A DNA stretch of 64,000 nt from Aliarcobacter lanthieri (GCF_013201625.1 NZ_CP053839.1:496001-560000); one strand, 5' to 3'. Numbered from the stretch's first letter, positions 1 to 9,387 are shown. Translations and numbers: made by a program. The notes: generated from the letters alone by a model not told the origin.

Positions 1-702
1 TGTAATGTTGATAACTCTTCTATGACAAGAGTTGCAGATTTTACTATTTTAACAAGAGCTGGAATTGAAAAAGGGGTTGCTTCTACAAAAGCATTTTCTA
101 CTCAAACTGTTGTTTTATGGATGTTGAGTTTATATTTTGGAAAAATAAGAAATAGTATTTCAAAAGAGAAACTTCAAAGTGAAGTTTCAACTTTAAGAGA
201 AGTTCCAAAATCTTTAAAAATAGAAGATAGTATTCATGAAAAAGCAAAAAGACTATCAAAAAGATACTTACATGGACATGGTTTCTTTTTTATAGGAAGA
301 GATGTTTTCTATCCACTTGCTCTTGAAGGTGCTTTAAAATTAAAAGAGATTTCATATTTACATGCAGAAGGTTATCCAGCTGGAGAGATGAAACATGGTC
401 CTATAGCACTTGCAGATCCAGAACTATTTACAATAGCTCTTATGCCACAAAATATGTTATATGATAAAATTAAATCAAATGTTGAAGAATTAAGTGCTAG
501 AGATAGTACAATTTGTACAATTTCTCCACTAGATTTTGATTTAGCAGATGATTTTATAAAAATAAATGAAACTGAACATTATATGCTTGAATTTTTTGAA
601 ATGTTAGTTGTTTTACAGCTTTTATCTATGGAAATTTCAATAAGACTTGGAAATGATGTAGATATGCCAAGAAACTTAGCAAAATCTGTAACAGTTGAAT
701 AA
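1..702 (+). CDS. glmS: Glutamine--fructose-6-phosphate aminotransferase, C-terminal part
   Basis: The frame is open from base 1, so the 5' part of the gene lies outside the window; 233 residues are visible. GlmS makes glucosamine-6-phosphate from fructose-6-phosphate and glutamine, the first step towards peptidoglycan and LPS amino sugars. The visible part is the isomerase half: a SIS-type sugar phosphate domain with CN-x-x-NSS and [11 protein letters not shown] near the start, a second SIS domain with [20 protein letters not shown], and the closing [13 protein letters not shown] that is almost invariant in GlmS. The glutaminase half is not visible. No clear terminator follows; an 8-bp hairpin at 744-762 lacks a T-run. 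Confidence 0.95.
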   Translation, partial: CNVDNSSMTRVADFTILTRAGIEKGVASTKAFSTQTVVLWMLSLYFGKIRNSISKEKLQSEVSTLREVPKSLKIEDSIHEKAKRLSKRYLHGHGFFFIGRDVFYPLALEGALKLKEISYLHAEGYPAGEMKHGPIALADPELFTIALMPQNMLYDKIKSNVEELSARDSTICTISPLDFDLADDFIKINETEHYMLEFFEMLVVLQLLSMEISIRLGNDVDMPRNLAKSVTVE

Positions 703-728
703 TTTTAAAAATATAAGTTACATTTAGA

Positions 729-734
729 TAAAAT
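729..734 (+). promoter_or_regulatory. Possible metK -10 element
   Basis: TAAAAT within ATTTAGATAAAAT. The same 13 bases occur again upstream of prmA at 6151-6163, which supports a shared -10 type. No -35 is evident, as is usual for Campylobacterota. It lies about 90 to 150 bases before the candidate metK starts. Confidence 0.3.
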
Positions 735-817
735 TAAGAACTTTTTTCTCAAAATGAGAAAACTGATTCTTTAAATTTTTATTTTAATTTTCTTAAATAT
801 TTTATAAGAGATAAAAA

Positions 818-895
818 ATGGAAAACAAAAGATGGAAAACAAATCAAGCTAAAGCTTGTGGAAAACAAAGGATGGAAAACAAAATGGAAAAAAAA
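818..895 (+). repeat. ATGGAAAACAAA repeat cluster at the metK start
   Basis: Near-identical 12-mers begin at 818, 832, 858 (GTG version), 872 and 884 (degenerate), in more than one reading frame. Between the second and third lies the palindrome CAAGCT-AA-AGCTTG at 845-858. The block offers several start codons to ribosomes. Confidence 0.7.
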
Positions 896-2095
896 TCTCA
901 ATATCTGTTTACAAGTGAAGTTGTAAGCCCTGGACACCCTGATAAATGTGCTGATATAATAGCAGACTCTATAGTTGATAGATTAATAATTGAAGATAGT
1001 AATAGTAGAGTTGCAAGTGAAGTGTTTGTAGCTGGAAAACATATAGTTATTGGTGGTGAAGTAAAATCAAATGCAAAATTATCACAAAGTGATTATGAAA
1101 AAATAGTAAAAGATGCATTAGCAAAAATTGGATATGATGGAAAAAGTTCTTTTACAAAAGAGCAAGCTCTACATCCTGATGAAGTAAAAGTTCAAGTTTT
1201 ATTAAATCAGCAAAGTCCAGATATCTCTCAAGGAGTTGATCAAACAACTGGAGAAATAGGAGCTGGTGATCAAGGTATCATGTTTGGATTTGCTTCAAAT
1301 GAAGCAGAAGAGTATATGCCAGCTGCAATTACTTATGCTAGAAAACTTTGTGATACTGTATACAATTATGCTCTAAAAAACAATGATAAATTTGGTGTTG
1401 ATATTAAAACTCAAGTTACTATTGATTATGGAACAAAAGAAAATTTTGAGAATTGTAAACCAAAAAAAATTCATACAATAGTTGTATCAGCACCTTCTGT
1501 TGAAGGACTAAAAATAGAAGAAGTAAGAGCAACTATCCAAAATTTAATAGATAATTCTGGATTACCTTCTAATTTGTATGATAAAGATAGTACAATTATT
1601 CATATTAATCCAACAGGAAGATATGTAAATCACTCATCACTTCATGATAGTGGATTAACAGGAAGAAAACTTATTGTAGATAGTTTTGGTGGATATGCGC
1701 CTATTGGTGGTGGTGCTCAAAGTAGTAAAGATTATACAAAAGTTGATAGAAGTGGACTTTATGCGGCACGATGGATAGCAAAACATATAGTTGCTTCTGG
1801 TTTAGCTACAAAAGCAATTGTTCAAATATCTTATGCTATTGGTGTAGCAAGACCAACTTCTGTTGCAGTTGATACTATGGGAACTTATACAAAACATAAT
1901 GATGATAAATTATCACAATTTGTTATGGAAAATTTCCCATTAACACCAAGATGGATAACTCAGAAGTTTAATTTAGATAAACCAAGTAGTGATACTTTCC
2001 TTTATGCTGATGTTGCAGCACGTGGGCAAGTAGGACAGGCTGATTATCCTTGGGAGAAACTTGATGAAATTGATAAATTTGAGAATATCAAATAA
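884..2095 (+). CDS. metK: S-adenosylmethionine synthetase
   Basis: Makes S-adenosylmethionine from methionine and ATP; cytosolic tetramer. The protein opens with LFTSEVVSPGHPDKCAD, the family's N-terminal signature with the ATP-binding GHPDK, and contains GAGDQGIMFG and the glycine loop GGGAQSSKD later on. From the ATG at 884 the length is 403 residues, close to the usual 380-400. An in-frame ATG at 818 would add a basic 22-residue extension coded by a repetitive stretch (five near-copies of ATGGAAAACAAA around a CAAGCT/AGCTTG palindrome). I prefer 884, because homology begins right after it and AAAGGA lies 11 bases upstream, but 818 has AAGAGA at good spacing and cannot be excluded. Internal start at 872 is also possible. 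Confidence 0.93.
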   Translation: MEKKSQYLFTSEVVSPGHPDKCADIIADSIVDRLIIEDSNSRVASEVFVAGKHIVIGGEVKSNAKLSQSDYEKIVKDALAKIGYDGKSSFTKEQALHPDEVKVQVLLNQQSPDISQGVDQTTGEIGAGDQGIMFGFASNEAEEYMPAAITYARKLCDTVYNYALKNNDKFGVDIKTQVTIDYGTKENFENCKPKKIHTIVVSAPSVEGLKIEEVRATIQNLIDNSGLPSNLYDKDSTIIHINPTGRYVNHSSLHDSGLTGRKLIVDSFGGYAPIGGGAQSSKDYTKVDRSGLYAARWIAKHIVASGLATKAIVQISYAIGVARPTSVAVDTMGTYTKHNDDKLSQFVMENFPLTPRWITQKFNLDKPSSDTFLYADVAARGQVGQADYPWEKLDEIDKFENIK

Positions 2096-2200
2096 TTTAG
2101 GCTTTTATTATAAAGCCATTTAAATTTACTACCTTTAAAAGTAGATATTAAATAGAATGTTCCCTTTTTTATTTGGGAACTAATTTAAAAGGAGAATATT

Positions 2201-3067
2201 ATGGATTTAAGAAATCTATTTAGCAAAATATCATTTGATAGTACATCAAAAGAACAAGCAACAAAAAAAGATGCACCAAGTCACTGGGTAAAGTGTCCAG
2301 ATTGTCATGCTTTGATGTTTTTCAAAGAGGTAGAAAATCAAGATAATGTCTGTCCTAAATGCTCATTTCATATGAGAATTGGTGCGAAAAGAAGAATAGA
2401 AATTCTTTCAGATGAAAATAGTTTTGTTGAATTTGATTCTAATTTAAAACCAAATGATCCTTTAAAGTTTGTTGATAAATTATCTTATAAGAAAAAAGTA
2501 GAAGAAGGATTTGAAAAAACTGGAAGAACATCATCTGTAATTAGTGGTGAGTGTACTATTAATAAAATTCCAGTTCAACTTGTAGTTTTTGATTTTGCTT
2601 TTATGGGTGGAAGTTTAGGTTCTGTTGAAGGAGAAAAAATAGTAAGATCAGTAAATCGTGCAATAGAAAAAAGAGAAGCTCTTATTATTGTATCTGCTTC
2701 AGGTGGTGCGAGAATGCAAGAATCGACTTTTGCTTTAATGCAAATGGCAAAAACAAGTGCAGCTTTAAAAAAACTTGATAATGAAAAATTACCATATATA
2801 TCTATCTTAACAGATCCAACAATGGGTGGGGTTTCTGCTTCATTCGCATTTTTAGGGGATATTATCATGGCTGAACCAGGAGCTTTAATAGGTTTTGCTG
2901 GGCAAAGAGTTATTAAACAAACTATTGGAGCAGATTTACCAGAAGGCTTCCAAAGAGCAGAATTTTTACTAGAAAAAGGTTCTATTGATATGGTTGTTAA
3001 TAGACAAAAAATGAAACAAACTATAAGTGATTTATTAACAATTTTTAATCAAAAGAAAATTAGCTAA
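2201..3067 (+). CDS. accD: Acetyl-CoA carboxylase carboxyltransferase subunit beta
   Basis: Transfers carboxyl from carboxybiotin to acetyl-CoA together with AccA, giving malonyl-CoA for fatty acid synthesis. The 288-residue protein begins with a zinc ribbon (CPDC and CPKC, roughly residues 32-54) followed by the crotonase-like carboxyltransferase fold with FDFAFMGGSLGSVEGEK and SASGGARMQES, then DPTMGGVSASFAFLGD and GALIGFAGQRVI, all typical of AccD. AAAGGAGA precedes the ATG. Three bases separate it from the ThiE-like gene, so accD, the ThiE-like gene and rlmH probably form one transcript. Confidence 0.96.
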   Translation: MDLRNLFSKISFDSTSKEQATKKDAPSHWVKCPDCHALMFFKEVENQDNVCPKCSFHMRIGAKRRIEILSDENSFVEFDSNLKPNDPLKFVDKLSYKKKVEEGFEKTGRTSSVISGECTINKIPVQLVVFDFAFMGGSLGSVEGEKIVRSVNRAIEKREALIIVSASGGARMQESTFALMQMAKTSAALKKLDNEKLPYISILTDPTMGGVSASFAFLGDIIMAEPGALIGFAGQRVIKQTIGADLPEGFQRAEFLLEKGSIDMVVNRQKMKQTISDLLTIFNQKKIS

Positions 3068-3070
3068 GAA

Positions 3071-3682
3071 ATGAGTTCAAATTTAGAAAAAGCTTTAGGT
3101 TTTAAACTCGAAGCTTTTAACTATTTATATGTTTTATGTGATTATGAAACACTTTTAAAAAAAAATATTTCTTTAGAAAATTTTATAAATCTATGTAAAA
3201 AAAGAGATGTAAAACTTTTACAATATAGAGATAAAATTTCATCTTTAGAAGTTCAGAAAAACAATCTTATATATATAAAATCAAATTTAAATATACCTAT
3301 TATTATAAATGATAAAATTGAACTTATAGATTTTGCAGATGGTATTCATTTAGGACAAGATGATTTTTTAGAAATACATAAAAATAAAGAAATAGCAGTA
3401 AAATTTCTAAGAGCTAAAATTAAAGATAAGCTTTTAGGGCTTTCAACTCATAATGAGATTGAAATACTTGAAGCAAACTCTTTAAATATTGATATGATAG
3501 GTTTAGGTGCTTATAAAAATACATCAACGAAAGATGTAAATAATATTTTAGGGAATAAAATATCATATTTAGCAAAAATATCAAAATATCCAGTTTGTGG
3601 TATAGGTGGCGTAAAAGTTGAAGATATTATAGAAAATATAAGATTTAATGTGGTAGGAAGTGCTTTTTTAGATGAAAATTAA
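3071..3682 (+). CDS. thiE: Thiamine phosphate synthase-like (ThiE/TenI family) protein
   Basis: A 203-residue TIM-barrel protein of the ThiE/TenI family. Recognisable elements are YVLCDY at the start, LLQYRDK (substrate-side strand), IIINDKIEL, ADGIHLGQDD, LGLSTHN and the C-terminal phosphate-binding PVCGIGGV with VGSAF. ThiE joins HMP-pyrophosphate and thiazole phosphate into thiamine phosphate; TenI-like members only catalyse thiazole tautomerisation, and the sequence alone does not fully separate the two. Usual ThiE length is about 210. No thi genes are nearby, so the function rests on the fold. The 3' end overlaps rlmH by 11 bases, indicating translational coupling. Confidence 0.8.
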   Translation: MSSNLEKALGFKLEAFNYLYVLCDYETLLKKNISLENFINLCKKRDVKLLQYRDKISSLEVQKNNLIYIKSNLNIPIIINDKIELIDFADGIHLGQDDFLEIHKNKEIAVKFLRAKIKDKLLGLSTHNEIEILEANSLNIDMIGLGAYKNTSTKDVNNILGNKISYLAKISKYPVCGIGGVKVEDIIENIRFNVVGSAFLDEN

Positions 3683-4127
3683 TATTTATTCAATATTAAA
3701 ACCAACAAATGATGATTTTGATAAGATCATTAAAGAATTTATCAAGATGTCATCAAAATATGCAAAAGTTGAAGTTCATTATATCTTTAATAAAGAGATA
3801 GCAAAAGCACAAACTATTGGTGATAAAGAGGCTCAAGAAATATATACAAAAACTTATTTACCACTTTTAAAAGGATTTAATGTAGCTTTAGATGTTTTAG
3901 GTAAACAAGTTGATACTTATGCTTTTTCAAAATTAATAGAAGATAAAAATGAGATAAATTTTTTTATAGGTGGAGCTTTTGGATTTGAAAGAGAATTTTT
4001 AACTAAATGTGATAATGTAATATCTCTTAGTAATTTAACTTTTGCACATAAAGTAGCTAATGTTGTGTTGTCAGAACAGATATTTAGAAGCTTGTGTATC
4101 CAAAATAACCATCCATATCATAAATAA
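3672..4127 (+). CDS. rlmH: 23S rRNA pseudouridine-1915 N3-methyltransferase
   Basis: SPOUT-class methyltransferase that modifies pseudouridine 1915 in helix 69 of 23S rRNA on the assembled 70S ribosome. The 151 residues match the usual length of about 155. Diagnostic features are the knot-forming FFIGGAFGFERE, the LSNLTFAHKVANVVLSEQIFR segment (split here as SNLTFAHKVANV then LSEQIFR), and the C-terminal HPYHK found in nearly all RlmH. It starts inside the ThiE-like gene. It is the last gene of the accD group; the next gene follows after 56 bases with its own AAAGGA. Confidence 0.93.
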   Translation: MKINIYSILKPTNDDFDKIIKEFIKMSSKYAKVEVHYIFNKEIAKAQTIGDKEAQEIYTKTYLPLLKGFNVALDVLGKQVDTYAFSKLIEDKNEINFFIGGAFGFEREFLTKCDNVISLSNLTFAHKVANVVLSEQIFRSLCIQNNHPYHK

Positions 4128-4183
4128 TTTATATATATTTTTGTATAATAGAAACTTGTAAAATAAAGAAAGGACAGAATAAT

Positions 4184-5197
4184 ATGGGTCTTAAAATTTA
4201 TATCGTAGCTACGATACTATTTCTTATAGTAACGTTTGGGTATACTTATAGTTTAGAGTTAGGAGAATATACAATTTCATTATTTGGAAATAGTTTTACA
4301 TTTCCTGTTGCAGTATGGATAATCTTTCCAACTTTGATTTTGGTATTAGCTACATATTTACACATTATTTTTTATAGTTTAATAAAATATATAAAAGAAA
4401 AATTTGTTGAGGCTGATTTAGATACAGCAATTGATATTTTAAAATCAAAACTTCTTGGGAGAGATAAGAAAGCTGTATTTAAAACAAAAAAATTCAAAGA
4501 TATAGCAGAACTTTTTGATGCTTTTGATTTAAGTGTTACAAATGAGAGTTTTACTTCAACAAATTTGGATTTTAATAAAATTGTTAATGCTATCCAAGAT
4601 ATAAATAGTGGAAAATATGTTAGTGAAAAAGTTGTAAAGCTTGAACCTAATTCAGATATAGCAAAGAAGAATTTGATAAATAAAATAAATGAACAAGTTG
4701 ATTTTGCTATTGATGTATTAAAAAAATCTGATAATTATGATTTTGATATTGTAAAACTAGCATTTAAAAATGTTATAAAAGAAAAAAGTATGACAACTGT
4801 TAAAAAGCTTTATAAGAATATAAAACTTGATAAAGAATTGGCTTTTGAATTATTGAGTAAAGATATTGAGAATAAAGATTTTGGATTTAGTGATGAAGAA
4901 ATTATTGAAATTGTAAAAAATATTGGATTTACAAAAGACGATTATATCAAACTAGCACAACTTTATAAAAAAGAGTTAAATCCTGATAGACTAATAAATA
5001 TTTTTGAAAAATTATCAAATGAATTTGATGAAGCAACAACTGCAAATTTATATATTTTAAGTGAATTAGAGATGATTGATAAATTAAGAGAAACATTAGC
5101 AAACTCTTCTGAACAAGACTTCTTAGCATTCAAAGCACTTTTAGATTTAAAAGATGCTGGGAAATACTATAATCTAGAAACAATATCTTATAAATAA
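4184..5197 (+). CDS. Two-TM membrane protein of unknown function
   Basis: I do not recognise this 337-residue protein. Two hydrophobic helices (about residues 4-22 and 40-63) form an N-terminal hairpin in the inner membrane, followed by about 270 mostly helical, lysine- and glutamate-rich residues predicted to lie in the cytoplasm. The layout (short membrane hairpin plus soluble helical region) resembles LapA-type proteins, but no diagnostic motif is visible. AAAGGA sits before the ATG. Its stop shares one base with the start of the dus gene (TAATG), so the two are co-translated. Confidence 0.75.
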   Translation: MGLKIYIVATILFLIVTFGYTYSLELGEYTISLFGNSFTFPVAVWIIFPTLILVLATYLHIIFYSLIKYIKEKFVEADLDTAIDILKSKLLGRDKKAVFKTKKFKDIAELFDAFDLSVTNESFTSTNLDFNKIVNAIQDINSGKYVSEKVVKLEPNSDIAKKNLINKINEQVDFAIDVLKKSDNYDFDIVKLAFKNVIKEKSMTTVKKLYKNIKLDKELAFELLSKDIENKDFGFSDEEIIEIVKNIGFTKDDYIKLAQLYKKELNPDRLINIFEKLSNEFDEATTANLYILSELEMIDKLRETLANSSEQDFLAFKALLDLKDAGKYYNLETISYK

Positions 5198-6129
5198 TGA
5201 GAAAAAAACTTGACTTTTCAAAGCCTCTAGTGGTTTTAGCCCCACTAGCAGGTTATACAGATTTACCTTTTAGAAGTGTTGTAAAAAAATTTGGTGCAGA
5301 TTTAACTATTTCAGAAATGATAAGTTCAAATGCTTTAGTTTATAAAAGTGCTAGAACTTTAAAAATGGTAGAAAAATCTCCTAGTGAAGATCCATATTTT
5401 GTGCAAATTGCTGGAAATAATGTAGATTTGGTAAAAGAAGCTGTTCTTATTTTAAATGATGTTGAGGGTATAGATGGAATTGATTTAAATTGTGGATGTC
5501 CTGCCCCTAAAGTATTTAATCATGGTTCTGGATCAAACTTACTTGGTGATTTGAAAAAACTTGAAGAGATTTTAAGTACAGTTAAGAAATATTCTAAAAA
5601 ACAATATACTAGTGCAAAAGTTAGAATTGGTGTAAATGAAAAGATACCAGTTGAAATAGGGAAAGCTGTTGAATCTTGTGGAGTTGATTTTGTATCAGTT
5701 CATGGAAGAACAAGAGCTGGAAAATATAAAGCACCAGTTGATTATGATGCTATAAAACAATTAAAAGAAGCTGTGAAAATACCTGTTATAGCAAATGGTG
5801 ATATAAAAGATTATCAAAAAGCAAAAGAAGTTTTAGAATATACAAAAGCTGATGGTGTTATGATAGGACGTGGCGCTATTGGAAAGCCTTGGGTCTTCTA
5901 CCAATTAAAACATGAATTAGAAGATATTGATAATAGTATAAAAAAAGAGATTATTTTAGAACATTATAACAAAATGTTAGAGTTTCATGGAGAGTATGGA
6001 GCAATAATATTTAGGAAACTTTTACATGCTTATTCAAAGGGCTATACAGGTGCAAATGAATTCAGAGATATTGTAAATAAAGTTTCAGATGTAAATATTA
6101 TGAGAGATTTAATTGATAGCTTTTTTTAA
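5197..6129 (+). CDS. dusB: tRNA-dihydrouridine synthase
   Basis: FMN enzyme that reduces specific uridines in tRNA D-loops using NADPH. The 310-residue protein shows APLAGYTDLPFR at the FMN site, QIAGNN, DLNCGCPAPKV with the catalytic cysteine in the NCGCP motif, VHGRTR, and IANGDI followed by GVMIGRGAIGKPW. The pattern is that of the DusB type of Dus enzymes. It overlaps the stop of the upstream membrane protein by one base. Which subclass is not certain from motifs alone; family membership is. Confidence 0.92.
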   Translation: MRKKLDFSKPLVVLAPLAGYTDLPFRSVVKKFGADLTISEMISSNALVYKSARTLKMVEKSPSEDPYFVQIAGNNVDLVKEAVLILNDVEGIDGIDLNCGCPAPKVFNHGSGSNLLGDLKKLEEILSTVKKYSKKQYTSAKVRIGVNEKIPVEIGKAVESCGVDFVSVHGRTRAGKYKAPVDYDAIKQLKEAVKIPVIANGDIKDYQKAKEVLEYTKADGVMIGRGAIGKPWVFYQLKHELEDIDNSIKKEIILEHYNKMLEFHGEYGAIIFRKLLHAYSKGYTGANEFRDIVNKVSDVNIMRDLIDSFF

Positions 6130-6157
6130 ATTTAATATAGATAAAAAGTTATTTAGA

Positions 6158-6163
6158 TAAAAT
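6158..6163 (+). promoter_or_regulatory. Possible prmA/ftsH -10 element
   Basis: TAAAAT in ATTTAGATAAAAT, the same 13-mer as upstream of metK. Transcription would begin near 6170, downstream of the TTG at 6165, which is why the TTG at 6201 is preferred for prmA. Confidence 0.35.
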
Positions 6164-6200
6164 ATTGCACTTTTTAAAAAAATTTAGAAAAGGAAAATTT

Positions 6201-7019
6201 TTGTCTAAACAATATTTTGAATTAGCAATAAAACCACAAAACCATTATGAACTCTTTCTAGACTTAGTTGAATCTCTTACAAGTGATGCAATTGAGGAAA
6301 ATGATGGTTTTATAATAATACGAAGTGAAGATAATCTTGATGATTTTGTAGATGCTATAAATAAATTTAGTGAAGCTTTACAAACACAATGTGATATTTC
6401 TTGTGAAAAGAAAGATAATATAGATTGGATTAAAAAATATCAAGACTCTATAAAATCAGTTGAAGTTGGTAATTTTTATATTCGTCCATCTTGGGAAGAT
6501 AAAAAAGATAGTAAAATTGATATCATAATTGATCCAGCATTAGCTTTTGGTTCAGGACATCATGAAACTACATCTTCTTGTATAGAAGTAATAGATGAAT
6601 TTGTAAAAAATAATGATACATTACTTGATGTTGGAACAGGAAGTGGTATCTTAGCAATAGCAAGTGCTAAAAAAGGTGCTATTGTAGATATTTGTGACAC
6701 TGATGAAATTTGTATAGATAGTACAAAATCTAATTTTGAATTAAATCAAGAAAAATTTAATCAATTTTGGGTAGGTTCAGCCTCAAAAGCAACAAAAAAA
6801 TATGATGTAGTTGTAGCAAATATAATTGCAGATATATTAGTAATGATTGCAAACGATTTAAAAAATTGTTTAAAAGATCAAGGTATCCTAATTCTTTCTG
6901 GTATCTTAGATAAACATAAAGATAAAGTTTTAAAAAAATTTAATGATTTAAAAGATATAAAAATTATCCATAAGAACGAGTGGATAACAATAGTTCTTAA
7001 AAATAGTAAGGAGTCTTAA
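6201..7019 (+). CDS. prmA: Ribosomal protein L11 methyltransferase
   Basis: SAM-dependent enzyme that trimethylates ribosomal protein L11. From TTG 6201 the product has 272 residues; AAAAGGA ends seven bases before it. An in-frame TTG at 6165 adds 12 residues but has no ribosome site and overlaps the likely promoter. Seen motifs: DPALAFGSGHHETT (family hallmark, linker to the catalytic domain), LLDVGTGSGILAIA (SAM motif I), VVANIIADIL (motif IV with N-I-x-A) and LSGIL. The N-terminal substrate domain (about residues 1-90) is present. ftsH begins three bases after the stop. Confidence 0.93.
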   Translation: MSKQYFELAIKPQNHYELFLDLVESLTSDAIEENDGFIIIRSEDNLDDFVDAINKFSEALQTQCDISCEKKDNIDWIKKYQDSIKSVEVGNFYIRPSWEDKKDSKIDIIIDPALAFGSGHHETTSSCIEVIDEFVKNNDTLLDVGTGSGILAIASAKKGAIVDICDTDEICIDSTKSNFELNQEKFNQFWVGSASKATKKYDVVVANIIADILVMIANDLKNCLKDQGILILSGILDKHKDKVLKKFNDLKDIKIIHKNEWITIVLKNSKES

Positions 7020-7022
7020 AAT

Positions 7023-9089
7023 ATGAATAATAAGCAACAAAATAATAATCCTAATAATAACAACGAGAGTAATAATAATTTTTTTAATAATAATCCAATA
7101 TTAATATTTGTAATTTTTGCAATAGTTACAATTTTTGCTTTTAAAACAATTATGCCTGAAAATGAGATGGGGGTAACTAATCAAAATCAAGCATTTAGTG
7201 GAAGTAGTGCAAATAAAACTATTGCTTACTCAGAATTGAAAAGATTAATTAGTGCAGGGAAGATAGAATATGTTGGAATTGGTAATACACAAATTAGAGC
7301 AATTAGTAAAAATGATGGATTACAAAGAATTACTTATACAGCTAGACGTGTAGTTCCTGATGAAACTCTAATTCCAGAATTAGAAAAAAATGCTATTGGA
7401 TATGGTGGAATAAATGAAGAGAATGTATTATCAGATATTTTATTTGGTTGGGTAATTCCTATTTTCTTATTTTTCGCTATTTGGATGTTCTTAGTTAAAA
7501 GAATGCAAAAGTCTATGGGTGGCGGAAGTGGTGGAATTTTAGGTATTGGTTCATCTAAAAAAATGATTAATTCGGAAAAACCAAATGTAAAATTTGATGA
7601 TATGGCAGGAAATAAAGAGGCTAAAGAAGAAGTTCAAGAAGTTGTAGATTTCTTAAAAGCTCCAGATAGATATGTAAGATTAGGTGCTCAAATTCCAAAA
7701 GGTGTTTTATTAGTAGGACCTCCAGGTACTGGAAAAACTTTACTTGCAAAAGCAGTTGCTGGTGAGGCTGATGTACAATTTTTATCTGTTTCAGGATCAG
7801 CATTTATAGAGATGTTTGTTGGAGTTGGAGCAAGTAGAGTAAGAGACTTATTTGAACAAGCTAAAAAAGTTGCTCCTGCAATTATTTTTATTGATGAGAT
7901 TGATGCTATTGGAAAAAGTAGAGCTAGTGGTGGACCAATGGGTGGAAATGATGAAAGAGAACAAACTCTAAATCAGCTTTTAGCAGAAATGGATGGATTT
8001 TCTAGTGAATCAGCACCAGTTATTGTTTTAGCTGCTACAAATAGACCAGAAGTTTTAGACCCAGCACTTTTAAGACCAGGTAGATTTGATAGACAAGTTT
8101 TAGTTGATAAACCTGATTATGAAGGAAGAATAGAAATATTAAATGTACATATTAAAGATGTAAAATTAGCTAAAGATGTAGATTTAAAAGAAGTTGCTAA
8201 AATGACAGCGGGGCTTGCTGGTGCTGATTTAGCAAATATTATAAATGAAGCTGCTCTTTTAGCAGGTCGTGCTTCAAAAAATCAAGTTGAAGCTAGTGAT
8301 TTTAAAGAAGCAGTTGAAAGACAAATTGCTGGACTTGAGAAAAAATCAAGAAGAATATCTCCAAAAGAGAGAAAAATAGTAGCATATCATGAAAGTGGGC
8401 ATGCTTTAATAGCTGAAATTACAAAAGGTGCAAAAAAAGTAAATAAAGTATCAATTGTTCCAAGAGGACTTGCTGCATTAGGATATACTTTGAATACTCC
8501 AGAAGAAAATAAGTATTTAATGCAAAAACATGAATTAATAGCTGAAGTAGATGTTCTTTTAGGTGGGCGTGCAGCAGAAGAAGTATTTATTGGTGAAATT
8601 TCAACTGGTGCTGGAAATGATTTAGAAAGAGCTACAAATATTATAAAATCTATGGCAACAATTTATGGAATGAGTGATATAGCTGGATTAATGGTATTGG
8701 AAAGAAGAACAAATCAATTTTTAGGTGGGCAAACTCAAAAAGATTTTTCTGATGCAATGGCAAAAGAACTTGATGATCATGTTAAAAAAGTTTTAAATGA
8801 AAGATATGAAATTGTAAAACAGTCATTGAAAGATAATAGTGAAGCAATAGAACAAATGACAACAGAGCTTCTTGATATAGAGGTAATTACTGGTGAAAGA
8901 GTTCGAGAAATTATTAAAGAAAATGGTGGAACTGTTTTTGAAGATGAAGATTTACATACTGAAGCTTTAAAAAAAGATGAAGATATAGAAACTTCAAAAA
9001 AAGTAAAAGAATCAAAAATTGATGAAGTTAAAACTGAAAAAAAAGATGAAGTTGTAAAAAACAACGAAGAAGATAAATCAATAAAATAA
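7023..9089 (+). CDS. ftsH: ATP-dependent zinc metalloprotease FtsH
   Basis: Membrane-anchored AAA+ protease that degrades misfolded membrane proteins and regulatory substrates. 688 residues: an unusual Asn-rich head (residues 1-24, over half Asn), TM1 about 25-45, a short periplasmic domain, TM2 about 140-160, the AAA domain with Walker A GPPGTGKT at 232-239, Walker [15 protein letters not shown] with [19 protein letters not shown], and the zinc protease site HESGH at 456-460. The C-terminal 60 residues are a Lys/Glu/Asp-rich tail. It follows prmA by three bases with the AAGGAG inside the prmA end. Confidence 0.97.
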   Translation: MNNKQQNNNPNNNNESNNNFFNNNPILIFVIFAIVTIFAFKTIMPENEMGVTNQNQAFSGSSANKTIAYSELKRLISAGKIEYVGIGNTQIRAISKNDGLQRITYTARRVVPDETLIPELEKNAIGYGGINEENVLSDILFGWVIPIFLFFAIWMFLVKRMQKSMGGGSGGILGIGSSKKMINSEKPNVKFDDMAGNKEAKEEVQEVVDFLKAPDRYVRLGAQIPKGVLLVGPPGTGKTLLAKAVAGEADVQFLSVSGSAFIEMFVGVGASRVRDLFEQAKKVAPAIIFIDEIDAIGKSRASGGPMGGNDEREQTLNQLLAEMDGFSSESAPVIVLAATNRPEVLDPALLRPGRFDRQVLVDKPDYEGRIEILNVHIKDVKLAKDVDLKEVAKMTAGLAGADLANIINEAALLAGRASKNQVEASDFKEAVERQIAGLEKKSRRISPKERKIVAYHESGHALIAEITKGAKKVNKVSIVPRGLAALGYTLNTPEENKYLMQKHELIAEVDVLLGGRAAEEVFIGEISTGAGNDLERATNIIKSMATIYGMSDIAGLMVLERRTNQFLGGQTQKDFSDAMAKELDDHVKKVLNERYEIVKQSLKDNSEAIEQMTTELLDIEVITGERVREIIKENGGTVFEDEDLHTEALKKDEDIETSKKVKESKIDEVKTEKKDEVVKNNEEDKSIK

Positions 9090-9092
9090 AAT

Positions 9093-9117
9093 TATAGAGG
9101 CTAGATTAGCTTCTATA
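9093..9117 (+). terminator. Weak hairpin after ftsH
   Basis: TATAGAGGCTA / TAGCTTCTATA, 11 pairs with one G-U and a 3-base loop, starting four bases after the ftsH stop. There is no T-run behind it, so it is either an imperfect terminator or a 3'-end stabilising hairpin. Confidence 0.4.
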
Positions 9118-9154
9118 GTTATTAACTAAAAAATCTAAATAATAAAAATTATCC

Positions 9155-9183
9155 TTGACAAATATAAAAAAAATAAATATACT
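9155..9183 (+). promoter_or_regulatory. Consensus sigma-70 promoter of the leu leader
   Basis: TTGACA (9155-9160), 17 bases, TATACT (9178-9183). This is a full -35/-10 pair at ideal spacing, uncommon in this genome. The start of transcription would be near 9190, some 20 bases before a 25-codon reading frame and about 200 bases before leuA. Confidence 0.75.
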
Positions 9184-9211
9184 TCTAGTCTAATAAAAAA
9201 AGGAGAGTAAT

Positions 9212-9289
9212 ATGAAAATATTTGATATTTTTAAAAGCAATTTCATTAAAAGTGTAAACTCTCTACTCATTCTTAAATATTCTCTCTAA
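9212..9289 (+). CDS. leuL: Probable leucine leader peptide (25 aa)
   Basis: AAAGGAGAG lies seven bases before an ATG opening a 25-codon frame (MKIFDIFKSNFIKSVNSLL and ILKYSL). Four of the last eight codons are leucine, and they are CTA, CTC, CTT and CTC, while this genome otherwise uses TTA. Rare codons for the amino acid whose synthesis gene follows are the mark of an attenuation leader; leuA starts 98 bases downstream. AT-only hairpins follow (AATTATAA/TTATAATT at about 9288-9305; CTTTTTTT/AAAAAAAG at 9334-9353), but I see no classic terminator, so the exact mechanism is open. The strong promoter just upstream supports it as a real transcript. Confidence 0.6.
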   Translation: MKIFDIFKSNFIKSVNSLLILKYSL

Positions 9290-9354
9290 TTATAAAATTA
9301 TAATTAAATTAAGTTCCCAAAAAATCAGTTTTTCTTTTTTTATTTAAAAAAAGA

Positions 9355-9360
9355 TATAAT
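9355..9360 (+). promoter_or_regulatory. Second -10 element directly upstream of leuA
   Basis: TATAAT, perfect consensus, 27 bases before the leuA ATG, without a recognisable -35. It suggests leuA can also be transcribed without the leader. Confidence 0.45.
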
Positions 9361-9387
9361 CAAATGTTAAATTAAAAGGTAAATATT

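Noticed and set aside
703-817. Possible SAM riboswitch or regulatory leader before metK
   Set aside because: Only a short 8-bp hairpin (744-762) and AT-rich sequence are present; no SAM-I/II/III type conserved core or helix set can be seen.
2096-2200. Small hairpins (2100-2117, 2159-2180) between metK and accD
   Set aside because: Six-bp stems without T-runs; not strong enough to call terminators.
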